The position numbers and the translations under genes are program-made. A DNA stretch of 64,000 nt from Streptococcus hillyeri (GTDB taxonomy: Bacteria > Bacillota > Bacilli > Lactobacillales > Streptococcaceae), in NCBI RefSeq assembly GCF_003686955.1, contig NZ_RCVM01000003.1:102559-166558 (forward strand). The letters run 5' to 3'. Below, in pieces: positions 25,717-35,883 of the stretch (the stretch's first letter is position 1; the number at the start of each line of letters is the position of its first letter). A model generated the notes under the pieces. It did no database searches. It saw nothing but the letters and a program-made list of their open reading frames with translations, and was not told the origin of the DNA.

Positions 25717-26526
25717 CTACAACTCTGCCAAAATTGCTTTGACCAAGCCTTTGAAATCTTCTTTGATACGAGTTGTTACTTCAACAACTTCTTCGTGGTT
25801 AAGTTCTTCTTGGAAACCAGCTGCATGGTTGGTAATACATGAAATACCAAGCACTTTAAGGCCAGAGTGAGCAGCTACAATTACTTCTGGAACTGTAGAC
25901 ATACCAACTGCATCAGCTCCTAGTGTCTTGAAGGCACGGATTTCGGCTGGTGTTTCATAAGTCGGACCTGAGCAGCCAAGGTAAACCCCTTCACTTAGTT
26001 TAATGCCAAGTTTGTCCGCAACTTCGTAAGCAACCTGACGGTATTCTGGCGTGTAAGCCTTCGACATGTCTGGGAAACGTGGTCCGAATTCTTCAAGGTT
26101 TTCACCAATCAATGGGTTTGTTCCAATCATATTGATATGGTCATTGATCAGCATGAGGGTACCTGGGCCAAATCCAATACCACCGGCTGCGTTTGTCACA
26201 ACTACACTGTGGCAACCAAGTGCTTTCATCACACGCACTGGGAAGGTCACAACTTCCATTGGATTGCCTTCATAGAAATGGAAACGCCCTTGGAGCGCTA
26301 AAACCTTACGACCAGCCAAGTCTCCATAAACTAATTTACCCGCGTGACCAACAACGGTCGATTGACCCCAGTTTGGGATATCTGAGTAGTCAATGACAAC
26401 AGCATTCTCTACTTCTTCTGCCAATTCTCCCAAGCCTGATCCCAAAATAAGACCAAATTCAGGTGTCTCAATACCTTTAGACTGTAAAAAGTCGCGCGTT
26501 TCATAAATTTTTGCAATTAAACTCAT
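25717..26526 (-). CDS. punA: Purine-nucleoside phosphorylase, trimeric PNP type
   Basis: Phosphorolyses guanosine/inosine-type nucleosides to free base and ribose 1-phosphate. A 269-residue protein of the low-molecular-mass PNP family: LILGSGLGELAEEV near the N-terminus is the phosphate loop, VVTNAAGGIG is the family signature, and GADAVGMSTVPEVIVA lines the base pocket. Together with DeoD it gives the cell two PNPs of different specificity. Between arsC (24 bp) and the LemA-like gene (9 bp), clearly operonic. Start follows GAGGAAAAA. Confidence 0.95.
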   Translation of the reverse strand: MSLIAKIYETRDFLQSKGIETPEFGLILGSGLGELAEEVENAVVIDYSDIPNWGQSTVVGHAGKLVYGDLAGRKVLALQGRFHFYEGNPMEVVTFPVRVMKALGCHSVVVTNAAGGIGFGPGTLMLINDHINMIGTNPLIGENLEEFGPRFPDMSKAYTPEYRQVAYEVADKLGIKLSEGVYLGCSGPTYETPAEIRAFKTLGADAVGMSTVPEVIVAAHSGLKVLGISCITNHAAGFQEELNHEEVVEVTTRIKEDFKGLVKAILAEL

Positions 26527-26550
26527 TATTTTTTCCTCTACTAAAAATTG

Positions 26551-26958
26551 TTAACGTGAAGCAAGAACTTCACCATCTTCTTTGACAAATGGGAAGGGAA
26601 AGTCATCAGGTAGTAAGTCCAAAACTGTTTCTGATGGCCGACATAACTTTGTACCACGTTCCGTCACAACAATAGGACGATTGATTAAAATGGCATCCTC
26701 CACCATGGCGTCTAAAATGTCTTCTTCCGAAAGCTTTTCATCAGCTAAACCGTGTTTCTCAAATTCAGGAACATTTTTTCTGAGTAGGTCCCTAGCAGAC
26801 ATTTTCATTTCGGCTAGTAATGCTACCAACTGTTCTCGGCTAGGAGGTGTTTTTAAATATTCAATAATGGTTGGGTTAATACCGGCATGTTTCAACATTG
26901 CTAAAACATTACGAGATGTTCCGCAATTGGGATTATGATAAATGATGACTTCTTCCAT
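26551..26958 (-). CDS. arsC: Arsenate reductase, glutaredoxin-dependent ArsC type
   Basis: A 135-residue thioredoxin-fold protein with catalytic Cys in IYHNPNCGTSRN, the LRKNVPEFEKHGLA helix and the NRPIVVTERGTKLCRPSE arginines that bind arsenate. All catalytic residues of plasmid R773-type ArsC are retained, unlike the shorter Spx/YusI relatives. The ATG at 26958 has an AAGG site; a TTG two codons upstream is less likely. It lies between deoB (10 bp) and punA (24 bp) with no ars regulator or pump nearby. It may detoxify arsenate or arsenylated nucleoside products, which is inference. Confidence 0.88.
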   Translation of the reverse strand: MEEVIIYHNPNCGTSRNVLAMLKHAGINPTIIEYLKTPPSREQLVALLAEMKMSARDLLRKNVPEFEKHGLADEKLSEEDILDAMVEDAILINRPIVVTERGTKLCRPSETVLDLLPDDFPFPFVKEDGEVLASR

Positions 26959-26968
26959 TTTCAATACC

Positions 26969-28180
26969 TTATTTTAATTCTGATAAGAAACTTTCACCGA
27001 TCATAGCGGTATCCACTCCAAAGTTTTCAGCAATCGTTGCAGAGATGTCTGCAAAGTGACCTTGTGGAATCACACCATTTCCTTTGAAAGCTGGGCTGTA
27101 AGCTAACAATGGAATATATTCACGTGTATGGTCTGTTCCGACATAAGTTGGGTCATTACCATGGTCAGCTGTAATCAAGAGAAGATCATTATCACGCATT
27201 GCTTCAATGATTTCTGGAAGACGGTTGTCAAATTCATGCAAGCAGTCACGGTAACCAGCCGCATCGCGACGATGACCATATAAAGCATCAAAGTCAACCA
27301 AGTTTGTAAATGAAAAACCTTTTTCAAATTCTGTCAAACCGATGGTTTTAATTAGAGTATCAATTCCATGGCTGTTTGATTTGTTGTGTCCCATGTCGTG
27401 GTTAATTCCTGAACCGTTGAAGATGTCACTGATTTTACCAACAGAATAGACATCAATACCCGCTTCATCCAACTTATTCAAAACAGTTGGTTCAAATGGG
27501 GATACGGCAAGGTCACGACGGTTTGCGGTACGTGTAAAATTACCAGGTTCACCAACGTAAGGACGGGCAATAATGCGACCAAGAAGAGCTGGACGCTCCA
27601 AAGTGATGGAACGAGCATATTCACAGATACGATACAATTCATCAAGTGGAATAATATCTTCATGCGCAGCAATTTGAAGCACTGGGTCAGCAGAGGTATA
27701 GATAATCAATTCACCTGTTTCCATTTGACGTGGCCCAAAATCGTCAATGACTGCTGTACCTGAATAAGGTTTGTTGGCTTCACGAATGACTTTACGACCT
27801 GAAAATTCTTCAATCTTAGTAAGAATTTCTTCAGGGAAACCGTCCCAGAAAGTATCAAATGGTTCCGTGATGTTAAGTCCCATGATTTCCCAGTGACCAG
27901 TCATGGTATCTTTACCGAGTGAGACTTCTTCGAGTTTTGTCACATATCCTGTAGGATTTTCTTCAGCAGGAACGGTTTTTAGAGCTTGTGGACGAGGAAT
28001 ATTTCCAAGACCAATTTTAGCCATATTTGGTACATCAAGACCGACAGTCTTTGAAATATGACCAAGAGTGTCTGAAGCTCCATCAGGTACACCAGCATTA
28101 ACAAAGTTGTTAGCATCTGGTGCAGCACCAATTCCGACTGAGTCTAAAACGACTAAGTGAATGCGATCAAAAGTTGACAT
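26969..28180 (-). CDS. deoB: Phosphopentomutase
   Basis: Interconverts (deoxy)ribose 1-phosphate and 5-phosphate, linking PunA/DeoD products to the pentose phosphate pathway. The 403-residue length is standard. Alkaline-phosphatase-like metal sites are seen: [14 protein letters not shown] at the N-terminus, DTMTGHWE (catalytic Thr), [14 protein letters not shown] and [19 protein letters not shown]. Start [14 protein letters not shown] follows AGGAGAAAC. Second gene of the rpiA operon, 186 bp behind rpiA. Confidence 0.97.
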   Translation of the reverse strand: MSTFDRIHLVVLDSVGIGAAPDANNFVNAGVPDGASDTLGHISKTVGLDVPNMAKIGLGNIPRPQALKTVPAEENPTGYVTKLEEVSLGKDTMTGHWEIMGLNITEPFDTFWDGFPEEILTKIEEFSGRKVIREANKPYSGTAVIDDFGPRQMETGELIIYTSADPVLQIAAHEDIIPLDELYRICEYARSITLERPALLGRIIARPYVGEPGNFTRTANRRDLAVSPFEPTVLNKLDEAGIDVYSVGKISDIFNGSGINHDMGHNKSNSHGIDTLIKTIGLTEFEKGFSFTNLVDFDALYGHRRDAAGYRDCLHEFDNRLPEIIEAMRDNDLLLITADHGNDPTYVGTDHTREYIPLLAYSPAFKGNGVIPQGHFADISATIAENFGVDTAMIGESFLSELK

Positions 28181-28366
28181 ATGTTTCTCCTATCTAGGGG
28201 TGGTTACGGTTGGCACCCAAAAACCTGTATAGCTTATCTTACGGCAAACTATAGAAAAACTTATTAACAAACATTAACACATTTGGCAGTCAATGACCAA
28301 ATGTTAAACTGAGCGGTAAATGTACTTTTTAGAAATATCAAAGCTACTTGCTAGTTCGCTTTGATA

Positions 28367-29044
28367 TTATTTACCAGACTCAAGAACCTTCACACCATCT
28401 TTCCCGGCGACGATTACTTTGTTGACCATACCATTAAAAAGACCATGTTCCACAACACCGACCATATTTTTTAATTGGTGCCCAAAAGCAACTGGGTTTT
28501 CAATAACGCCTAAATCAAGGTCAATGATGAAATTTTTCATGTCAGTAACAAAACGACTACCATCTTTTTCACGGAACGATGGCTTGTAGCCAGCTTTGTC
28601 AAATTCACGGAAGAGACGCTCGGCACCATATTGCACCACTTCAACTGGTAATTTAAAAGCTCCAAGCTGATCGACCAACTTAGACTCGTCTACTACCCAA
28701 ATATACTCTTTAGTTGGTGTTGCAACAATTTTTTCCATCAAAAGAGCACCACCGCCACCTTTAATGCCATTGAAGTCTTTATCCACCTCATCAGCACCAT
28801 CCACAGTAATATCAATCATATCAATATCATCAACGGCCTTCAAAGGAATTCCTAGTCCTTCTGCCTGTGCGGTTGTCTGACTTGAAGTTGTCACACCAAC
28901 CACCTTAAGTCCTTCTTCCTTAACCCTACGACCAATTTCTTCAACAAAGAAATAAGCTGTTGAGCCTGTTCCAAGACCTACCGTCATTCCATCTTTTACG
29001 TACTTGGCAGCTGTGACACCTGCAATTTTTTTTAAGGCTTCCAA
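28367..29044 (-). CDS. rpiA: Ribose-5-phosphate isomerase A, TTG start
   Basis: Isomerises ribose 5-phosphate and ribulose 5-phosphate. Conserved blocks: VGLGTGSTA (phosphate loop), [26 protein letters not shown] split over the active site Asp/Glu, and [10 protein letters not shown]. The best ribosome site, AGGAGA, lies 8 nt before a TTG at 29044, giving the normal length of 225 residues and the usual [10 protein letters not shown] start. A frame extending to an ATG at 29074 would add ten residues that contain the ribosome site. A TTG start suggests reduced translation. Head gene of the nucleoside operon. Confidence 0.93.
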   Translation of the reverse strand: MEALKKIAGVTAAKYVKDGMTVGLGTGSTAYFFVEEIGRRVKEEGLKVVGVTTSSQTTAQAEGLGIPLKAVDDIDMIDITVDGADEVDKDFNGIKGGGGALLMEKIVATPTKEYIWVVDESKLVDQLGAFKLPVEVVQYGAERLFREFDKAGYKPSFREKDGSRFVTDMKNFIIDLDLGVIENPVAFGHQLKNMVGVVEHGLFNGMVNKVIVAGKDGVKVLESGK

Positions 29045-29292
29045 AAATAATCTCCTCTCATGATTATTGAACATGTAACATCATCACAAACCAATCGTAT
29101 TGCATCGTACAACACAATGTTTAGTGAGGTTCTAACACTTTATTATACCATACTTACTGTGACTTGTCTGCGCTTTCTTTTTTTATTCACAACAATCTGA
29201 CATTTTTAGTTTTTAGAAGTAAGGTAACGAAAATCTTGCTTTCTGCTCTGCTTTTTTTTAAAATAGAAAGAACTAAACACAAAGGATATCAC

Positions 29293-30663
29293 ATGAGTAT
29301 TACTAAGGAATTTGACACAATCACTGCTATTTCGACTCCTCTTGGTGAGGGGGCTATTGGGATCGTTCGCCTGTCAGGAACGGAGGCTATCGCCATCGCT
29401 AAAAAGGTCTTTCAAGGTAAAGATTTAGACACCGTTCCGTCACATACTATCAATTACGGTCATATTGTGGAAAATGGCAGAGCGATCGATGAGGTTATGG
29501 TTTCTGTTATGAGAGCTCCTAAAACCTTTACGCGTGAGGATGTCATTGAAATCAACACTCATGGTGGTGTTGCTGTAACCAATGAAATCTTACAGTTATT
29601 GATTCGTTCTGGGGCAAGAATGGCAGAGCCAGGTGAGTTTACCAAACGTGCCTTTTTAAATGGACGCATTGACCTCACTCAGTCTGAAGCTGTTATGGAC
29701 CTTATCCGCGCAAAAACAGATAAAGCCATGTCAAACGCGCTCTCTCAATTAGACGGCTCTCTCAAAAACCTCATCAACAATACCCGCCAAGAAATTCTCA
29801 ACACACTGGCACAAGTGGAGGTCAATATTGATTACCCAGAATATGATGATGTCGAGGAAATGACGACGGCTCTCATGCGAGAAAAAACAACTGAATTTCA
29901 AGAACTTTTAGAAGGACTTCTTCGCACAGCCAAACGTGGAAAAATTCTTCGTGAAGGGCTTTCTACTGCTATCATCGGACGTCCTAACGTTGGAAAATCA
30001 AGTCTTTTAAACAATTTACTTCGCGAAGAAAAGGCTATCGTCACTGATATTGCAGGAACTACACGTGATGTCATCGAAGAATACGTCAATATCAAAGGTG
30101 TCCCTCTCAAACTCATTGATACTGCTGGTATTCGTGAAACGGATGATGTGGTTGAAAAGATTGGTGTCGAACGTTCTAAAAAAGCCCTGCAGGAAGCTGA
30201 TTTGGTGCTTCTTGTCCTCAATTCAGCAGAACCTTTGACCCACCAAGATAGAGCTCTGCTTGATATTTCAAAAAACAGCAATCGTATTATTTTACTAAAT
30301 AAAACGGACCTCCCTGAACAAATCGAAGCCGATGAATTGCCAGCAGATGTGATACGTATCTCTGTGCTTGAAAATCAAAACATCGATGCTATTGAAGACA
30401 AAATCAATCAACTGTTCTTTGACAATGCTGGACTCGTTGAAAAAGATGCAACTTATCTTTCAAATGCTCGCCATATCAGCCTTATTGAAAAGGCTGTTGA
30501 AAGCCTAAATGCAGTTAATGAAGGATTAGCACTGGGAATGCCAGTTGACCTTCTACAAGTCGATATGACACGAACCTGGGAGATTTTAGGTGAAATCACA
30601 GGTGATGCTGCGCCTGATGAACTCATTACCCAACTCTTTAGCCAATTCTGCCTTGGGAAATAA
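29293..30663 (+). CDS. mnmE: tRNA modification GTPase MnmE
   Basis: With MnmG, forms the cmnm5U34 wobble modification of tRNAs. 456 residues. Domain order: N-terminal folate-binding domain starting [21 protein letters not shown], helical domain, embedded G domain with GRPNVGKSS (G1), DIAGTT (G2), DTAGI (G3), NKTD (G4), and the C-terminal CLGK whose Cys is functionally required. The frame is open further upstream to 29164, but AAAGGA before the ATG at 29293 and the family N-terminus set the start. Confidence 0.97.
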   Translation: MSITKEFDTITAISTPLGEGAIGIVRLSGTEAIAIAKKVFQGKDLDTVPSHTINYGHIVENGRAIDEVMVSVMRAPKTFTREDVIEINTHGGVAVTNEILQLLIRSGARMAEPGEFTKRAFLNGRIDLTQSEAVMDLIRAKTDKAMSNALSQLDGSLKNLINNTRQEILNTLAQVEVNIDYPEYDDVEEMTTALMREKTTEFQELLEGLLRTAKRGKILREGLSTAIIGRPNVGKSSLLNNLLREEKAIVTDIAGTTRDVIEEYVNIKGVPLKLIDTAGIRETDDVVEKIGVERSKKALQEADLVLLVLNSAEPLTHQDRALLDISKNSNRIILLNKTDLPEQIEADELPADVIRISVLENQNIDAIEDKINQLFFDNAGLVEKDATYLSNARHISLIEKAVESLNAVNEGLALGMPVDLLQVDMTRTWEILGEITGDAAPDELITQLFSQFCLGK

Positions 30664-30683
30664 GAAGGGAAACTAAACAAGAT

Positions 30684-30715
30684 AAAAAGCCTTCACAAAG
30701 TTGAAAGGCTTTTTG
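30684..30715 (+). terminator. mnmE terminator
   Basis: AAAAAGCCTT and AAGGCTTTTT arms around a 10-nt loop. Confidence 0.85.
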
Positions 30716-30859
30716 TATCACACTTTATAAAATTGATATTAGAACAATCAAACTTTTAATAGTATAAGCTCATGACATTCCGATAAAACAGACTGAGAGC
30801 ATCGGAGAGTTTTGATACTTTAATGTTTTTCTCTATGTGTCATTCAACATCTTGATTGT

Positions 30860-31750
30860 CTAAGCATACACTGTCACATGAGATGGCAGAACTTTGACGC
30901 TGATCGGCAAAGAAGCTCCCTCGTCTCCATCAACGTTTGTACTGAGTTCAGCTTTACTGTCTGCTAATGTTATTTTAGCTTCCTTAAACGTCAGGTATCC
31001 TACATTTTGACTAGCGTCTGAGACACCTGTCACCAACTCTGGCACCGCCTTTAGAGTATCTACTAGTGAGCTATCCTTAAGATAAATAAGATGTAACATC
31101 CCATCATCAACTTTTGCATGAGGTAGCATATTTTCAAAACCACCGATAGAATTGGTTAAACCAATGACTAGTGTACTACTTTTAATGGCTAACTCCTCAC
31201 CATCAATCATTAATTGAAAATCATAAAAATGCGTTGTCATCACTTCCTTAAGCCCAGAAATAAAGTAAGCCAGTTTACCCCACTTGGTCTTTTCTTCTGA
31301 CTCAACATTATTGATTGCTTCAGGGAGTGTTCCAATAGCAACAACATTCATGAAATAATGATCGTTAATTTTTCCAATATCTAGCGGCTTAGTCTTCGCG
31401 ATATCTAACTGGTTAATAGCTTTTTCTGGATCAAGAGGCATTCCCAATGCACGCGCCAAATCATTAACTGTACCAAGTGGGAAAAAGCCAAAATTCGGAC
31501 GGTTCTCCAACTCAGCCAAACCATTAATGCCTTCATTAACCGTACCATCACCCCCCATAACAAAGACACTGTGATAATTTTCTTCCGCTGCTCCTCTAGC
31601 AAATGCAGTGGCATCACCTGATTTTTCAGTGTGTTTGACGATGACTTCATCAAAAATAGTTTCTAATTTTTCTCTAGCCAAATCCTCGTAGGACCTAGCT
31701 TTCTCCCCGCCTGAACTTGGATTGACAATCAATAGCACACGTTTTTTCAT
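30860..31750 (-). CDS. dgkB: Diacylglycerol/lipid kinase (DagK/YegS family)
   Basis: A 296-residue soluble lipid kinase recycling diacylglycerol to phosphatidic acid at the membrane. N-terminal VLLIVNPSSGGEKA, catalytic-loop VMGGDGTVNEGINGL and FGFFPLGTVNDLARALG are the family motifs. DAG is released during lipoteichoic acid synthesis, so it relates to the glycolipid genes at 36162-38546. The assignment to DgkB versus another YegS-like kinase is by family only. Monocistronic. Confidence 0.87.
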   Translation of the reverse strand: MKKRVLLIVNPSSGGEKARSYEDLAREKLETIFDEVIVKHTEKSGDATAFARGAAEENYHSVFVMGGDGTVNEGINGLAELENRPNFGFFPLGTVNDLARALGMPLDPEKAINQLDIAKTKPLDIGKINDHYFMNVVAIGTLPEAINNVESEEKTKWGKLAYFISGLKEVMTTHFYDFQLMIDGEELAIKSSTLVIGLTNSIGGFENMLPHAKVDDGMLHLIYLKDSSLVDTLKAVPELVTGVSDASQNVGYLTFKEAKITLADSKAELSTNVDGDEGASLPISVKVLPSHVTVYA

Positions 31751-31843
31751 AAATGACCTCCTTTAAAGACCTTATACATTAATTCTAACATATCATAATC
31801 AATTTCTCTTGATTTTTAACCGTTTTCAATTATACCAAGAGGC

Positions 31844-31976
31844 TGGGCAAAAAGTCTAAAAAAATAGCAAATGGCTTAGAGTAACGTCGTCAAAAACGTT
31901 GATTCTAAGCCATTTTATCTTGTTCAATTTTCAACAGCAAGGCGGAAATTTGAGTTTTTATACGAAAACTCAAAAG
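31844..31976. repeat. Palindromic intergenic repeat, copy 2
   Basis: GAGGCTGGGCAAAAAGTCTA, then ATGGCTTAGAGTAACGTC and its complementary half ACGTT..TCTAAGCCAT, then TTGTTCAATT and TTTGAGTTTTT. The same order as 7283-7396. It adds a 10-bp hairpin (TTTGAGTTTT/AAAACTCAAA). It lies between the lipid kinase gene and the IS110 element. Confidence 0.65.
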
Positions 31977-32047
31977 AATGCAAAAACTCCCTCCCTATGA
32001 TATAATCAAAGCGAAAAAATTTTTTATGTTAGGCTACTAGCTCGTCC

Positions 32048-33202
32048 CTAGTAGTCCTTTTTCTGTGCTAAAAATTCAGGATACGTTATCTGCTCTTTTA
32101 AGAGGATATAAACTATTTTTAATAATTGATGTGCAAGGGCTATTGTTGCTTTTTGTGAACCACGCCGACTTTGAATCTGATAAAATCGTTCAGCTAGAGG
32201 ACTTCCTTTTTGCTTCCTAACCGCAAAAGCGGCCTGGCATAAACATTTCTTCAAATAAGAATTTCCATGTCGAATCTTGCTACTTCGCTTCTTACCAGCA
32301 CTCTCATTATTACCTGGACAAAGTCCTGCCCAAGAAGCTAAATGTCCAGCAGTGGGAAACTGACTCATGTCAACTCCAACCTCAGAAATGATAACAGAAG
32401 CTGTAATGACATCAATGCCTGGGATGGAATCCAATATTTCTACATAGTTTTCATATTGTGATAGATAGATATTAATTCGCTCTTCTAACAACTCAATCTG
32501 TTTCTGGTAAAAATCATAAATCTCTAAGGACTGCTTTAACATAAAGCGATGATGGTCAGAGAAATAACCGTCCAAGGCTTCCAGAAGCTGCGGCACTTTC
32601 TTCTTCAAGCTAGTATAAACGAATTGATGGACAATGCGAGGTGTAATAGGCGTCCCATCAACCAGTAGCTGAAGGAGATTGCGACCAGATAGCCCCATAA
32701 TATCTTCAATATAGGTTGTTAGCTTAATACCACCTGACTGAAGAATTTTATGGATACGATTGGTTTCTCGATTACGACTTTCCACATAATGTTTTCGTTG
32801 TCTGGTCAACTCCCTCAATTCTTGAATGGTTTCATCGGGAACGAAACTCCGAGGAAGCAGACCAATCCGTGTTAATTTGGCAATCCAGTGAGCATCCTTC
32901 TTGTCGGTTTTCTGACCTGGGATGGCCTTCATATGAGCTGGTTGAGCGAGTATCAACTCGAAGTCATCACAGAGAGCATGCCATACAGGTCGCCAATAGA
33001 CACCTGTGCTTTCCATGCCCACAGCTTCCACATGAAATTGGCTGAGAAAATCGTGGCAATCACGTAGGCCTTTAGTCGTTGTATCAAATGTAGCCATCTC
33101 ACGCTTTGGACGAGTTGAGGTGAGTGGTCCATGTAGGATACAGACGACAATATTGGCTTGATGGACATCAATACCTGCACAAGATTGATAGAGAACATCC
33201 AT
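32048..33202 (-). CDS. IS110-family transposase (DEDD recombinase)
   Basis: A 384-residue complete transposase. N-terminal RuvC-like DEDD domain: AGIDVHQ (first Asp), GMESTGVYWRP (Glu) and GQKTDKKDAHWIA (paired Asp). Long coiled middle, then the Transposase_20 domain with IPGIDVITASVIISEVG and NNESAGKKRSSKIRHGN, which contains the catalytic Ser expected in the family. No frameshift or stop is seen, so it may be active. Ribosome site GGAGGGA precedes the ATG. Element ends cannot be fixed because IS110 members often lack terminal inverted repeats and target duplications. A CTACTAG/CTAGTAG hairpin overlaps its stop codon. Confidence 0.92.
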   Translation of the reverse strand: MDVLYQSCAGIDVHQANIVVCILHGPLTSTRPKREMATFDTTTKGLRDCHDFLSQFHVEAVGMESTGVYWRPVWHALCDDFELILAQPAHMKAIPGQKTDKKDAHWIAKLTRIGLLPRSFVPDETIQELRELTRQRKHYVESRNRETNRIHKILQSGGIKLTTYIEDIMGLSGRNLLQLLVDGTPITPRIVHQFVYTSLKKKVPQLLEALDGYFSDHHRFMLKQSLEIYDFYQKQIELLEERINIYLSQYENYVEILDSIPGIDVITASVIISEVGVDMSQFPTAGHLASWAGLCPGNNESAGKKRSSKIRHGNSYLKKCLCQAAFAVRKQKGSPLAERFYQIQSRRGSQKATIALAHQLLKIVYILLKEQITYPEFLAQKKDY

Positions 33203-33340
33203 GATAATTCCCTCCTTCTAAAAATTAGAGAGCTTGTCTACCAAATTTTAGTCGTATTTTTATACTCATGCCTATCGCATATTTTGGGGTGCTCGTCAGT
33301 AGAGTGGATCAGTTTTGCCCTCGATGAATAACATCATTAA
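33203..33340 (-). ncRNA. Candidate bridge-RNA region of the IS110 element
   Basis: About 140 bp upstream of the transposase up to the thrS terminator have no gene. IS110 elements of the IS621 type encode their bridge RNA in this non-coding end. Short complementary pairs (CCAAA/TTTGG, CTAC/GTAG) exist, but I cannot draw the guide loops by eye. The opposite flank (31977-32047) is shorter. Confidence 0.3.
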
Positions 33341-33352
33341 CTCGTCAACCAC

Positions 33353-33390
33353 AAAGCCCTCACTAAGATTATACACCTAGTAAGGGCTTT
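33353..33390 (-). terminator. Hairpin behind thrS
   Basis: AAAGCCCTCACTA and TAGTAAGGGCTTT pair with one mismatch around a 12-nt loop. CCCAACCTCT (33448-33457) of the GAGGTTGGG repeat type lies between it and the stop codon. Confidence 0.65.
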
Positions 33391-33459
33391 ATGTTCGTTT
33401 TCATTATTCTGTGGGTGAGGGCGGAGCCATCATGGATGTCTTGCCCAACCTCTATCTTA

Positions 33460-35406
33460 TTACTCTGCGTCTGGGCGTGATTTACGCGCGATGTCTGCAA
33501 GGATTGTTTGGACGAATTCGTTGAGGGACTCAGTGTGAGTTTCTTTCTTACCATAGCGACGCACGTTGACCGCACGGTCTGCCATTTCCTTGTCACCAAC
33601 AATCAATTGGTAAGGAATCTTGCTTGTTTGACTTTGGCGGATCTTGTATTGCATTTTCTCGTTGCGCTCATCAACATCCGCACGAATACCGTGGTTGCGA
33701 AGCTCTTTGGCAACTTCCCAAGCGTAGTCAATGTGAGCTTCGTTTGAGATTGGGATGACCGTTACTTGGTTAGGTGCCAACCAAGTTGGGAAAGCTCCTT
33801 TGTAAGTCTCAATCAAGATAGCTGTGAAGCGCTCCATCGTTGAGATAACCCCACGGTGAATCATAACTGGACGGTGTTCTTCACCATCTGCACCGATGTA
33901 TTTCAAATCAAAACGCTCTGGAAGCAAGAAGTCCAATTGGATAGTTGAAAGGGTCTCTTCGTTTCCAAGCGCTGTTTTCACTTGAATGTCCAATTTAGGT
34001 CCGTAGAAGGCTGCTTCGCCTTCTGCTTCAAAGTATTCAGCACCCATGTCATCGAGGGCAGCTTTCAGCATAGCCTGCGCATTTTCCCACATCTCGTCAT
34101 TGTCATAGTATTTCTCTTTGTCCTCTGGGTCACGGTATGACAAGCGGAAACGGTAATCCGTCAAGTTGAAGTCTTCGTAAACGTCAATAATCAACTGAAG
34201 CGCGCGTTGGAACTCTTCTTGGATTTGCTCTGGTGTCACGAAAATGTGTCCATCATTCAAGGTCATCTCACGCACACGCTGCAATCCTGTTAAGGCACCT
34301 GATTTTTCATAGCGGTGCATCATACCAAGCTCAGCAATACGAACTGGCAATTCACGGTATGAACGGACATTGTTTTTATAGACTTGGATGTGGTGCGGAC
34401 AGTTCATTGGACGAAGAACAAACTCTTCCCCATCACCCATGTCCATAGTTGGGAACATATCTTCTTGATAGTGCTCCCAGTGACCTGAAGTCTTGTAAAG
34501 TTCAACAGATGCTACTGGTGGCGTGTAAACGTGTTGGTAACCTGACGCTAATTCTTTATCAGTGATGTAACGTTCCAAGGTACGGCGGATAGTCGCACCG
34601 TTTGGCAACCAGAATGGCAACCCTTGACCAACTTCTTGAGAAATCATGAAAAGATCAAGTTCTTTACCAAGTTTACGGTGGTCACGTTCTTTCGCCTCTT
34701 CACGCATTTGAAGGTATTTTTTAAGGTCTTTTTTGTCAAACCAAGCAGTACCATAAACACGTTGCATCATGTTGTTATCTGAATTTCCACGCCAGTAAGC
34801 ACCTGCAACATTGAGCAATTCAAAGACTTGGATACGGCCAGTTGATGGGACGTGTGGGCCACGGCAAAGGTCAACATACTCACCTTGCGTATAGATGGTC
34901 AAACCACCTTCATCTTCTGAGTGTTCTTGAATCAATTCCAATTTATAAGGGTCGTTAGCAAAGATTTCCAAAGCTTCTGCTTTAGTCACTTCACGACGTT
35001 CAGATGGGAAGTTTTCTTTGACAATTTTAGCCATTTCCTCTTGAATGCGAGGAAGGTCTTCGTTTGAAATTTGACCAGCAGCATTGTCAGTGTCGTAGTA
35101 AAAACCATCTTGAATGGCTGGACCAACACCCAATTTAATGTCTGGGAAGAGACGGCGAGCAGCTTGCGCAAATAAGTGAGCTGCTGAGTGACGAAGAATA
35201 TCAAGAGCATCTTCGTGGTCAGGTGTCACAATTTCAAGACTACCGTCTTCTGTGATGGCACGCGTTGTGTCAATCAATTTGCCATTGAATTTACCAGCCA
35301 AAGCTTTTTTAGCTAGAGAGTTGCTGATAGATTGGGCAACTTCAAAAGTAGTGATACCAGATTCAAATTCGCGAACTGCACCATCTGGGAAAGTAATGTT
35401 AATCAT
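33460..35406 (-). CDS. thrS: Threonine--tRNA ligase
   Basis: Class II synthetase of 648 residues charging tRNA-Thr. Domain order: N-terminal TGS domain ([15 protein letters not shown]), editing domain with [10 protein letters not shown] (HxxxH) and the Cys/His of [16 protein letters not shown], catalytic core with [11 protein letters not shown] (zinc Cys), [11 protein letters not shown] and a C-terminal anticodon domain. Longer in-frame starts to 35472 are rejected since the TGS domain begins at 35406; no good Shine-Dalgarno is seen there. It is probably downstream of the T-box and MazG-like gene on one transcript, with two extra hairpins in the spacer. Confidence 0.96.
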   Translation of the reverse strand: MINITFPDGAVREFESGITTFEVAQSISNSLAKKALAGKFNGKLIDTTRAITEDGSLEIVTPDHEDALDILRHSAAHLFAQAARRLFPDIKLGVGPAIQDGFYYDTDNAAGQISNEDLPRIQEEMAKIVKENFPSERREVTKAEALEIFANDPYKLELIQEHSEDEGGLTIYTQGEYVDLCRGPHVPSTGRIQVFELLNVAGAYWRGNSDNNMMQRVYGTAWFDKKDLKKYLQMREEAKERDHRKLGKELDLFMISQEVGQGLPFWLPNGATIRRTLERYITDKELASGYQHVYTPPVASVELYKTSGHWEHYQEDMFPTMDMGDGEEFVLRPMNCPHHIQVYKNNVRSYRELPVRIAELGMMHRYEKSGALTGLQRVREMTLNDGHIFVTPEQIQEEFQRALQLIIDVYEDFNLTDYRFRLSYRDPEDKEKYYDNDEMWENAQAMLKAALDDMGAEYFEAEGEAAFYGPKLDIQVKTALGNEETLSTIQLDFLLPERFDLKYIGADGEEHRPVMIHRGVISTMERFTAILIETYKGAFPTWLAPNQVTVIPISNEAHIDYAWEVAKELRNHGIRADVDERNEKMQYKIRQSQTSKIPYQLIVGDKEMADRAVNVRRYGKKETHTESLNEFVQTILADIARKSRPDAE

Positions 35407-35473
35407 AGTTAAGATATAAAGGGCGTTAATGGAACAATAGCAAAATAGAAAACTGACTGACGATGCTTGCATC

Positions 35474-35536
35474 TAGGGCATGTTTATCTTTTTGCAGCCG
35501 TCCCTAGCCCGTATTCAGTTACACCAAATACGGCTA
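35474..35536 (-). promoter_or_regulatory. Structured spacer upstream of thrS
   Basis: Two inverted repeats in the 148-bp gap: CCGTATT/AATACGG with an 11-nt loop (about 35512-35536), and CTAGGG/CCCTAG (about 35474-35508). There is no T-run, so neither is a plain terminator. They could control thrS translation or RNA processing. Confidence 0.4.
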
Positions 35537-35554
35537 CCCTATTCCTTTCTTTTA

Positions 35555-35869
35555 TTATTTTTTAATACTAAGTTGTTTTTCTTTGGCGGTTAAAAAGGAC
35601 TCAACTTCTTGAGCAATATCAACTTCCAAGCGCCCTGCTAGCTCAATCAACCACCAAATGTTTTCAGCTAATTTTTGCTCCAAATGATAAGGCGTCTCAT
35701 CATAATAACGTCCTTTTCTGGTCATCACCAAGCGGTTCAGATTCCCAATGTCATTGGACAGTGCTAATAAATCTTCTTCAATTGACCATGCTTTACCATG
35801 ATGCTTGATTTCAAGCTCATGATAAGCCTTTCGAATCGCTTGACAGCGTTGAATAATCGTCTGATCCAT
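35555..35869 (-). CDS. MazG-like nucleotide pyrophosphohydrolase family protein
   Basis: A 104-residue helical protein. The segment EQKLAENIWWLIELAGRLEVDI resembles the metal-binding ExxD helix of MazG-type pyrophosphatases, with EEDLLALSNDIGNLNRLV as the partner helix. Such all-alpha enzymes hydrolyse unusual NTPs; activity is not shown here and some acidic ligands differ from the consensus, so the assignment is tentative. The ATG has a strong AGGAGAGG site. It is the first gene behind the T-box terminator, with thrS next, so it would respond to uncharged threonine tRNA. Confidence 0.6.
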   Translation of the reverse strand: MDQTIIQRCQAIRKAYHELEIKHHGKAWSIEEDLLALSNDIGNLNRLVMTRKGRYYDETPYHLEQKLAENIWWLIELAGRLEVDIAQEVESFLTAKEKQLSIKK

Positions 35870-35883
35870 TTTCCTCTCCTTTC

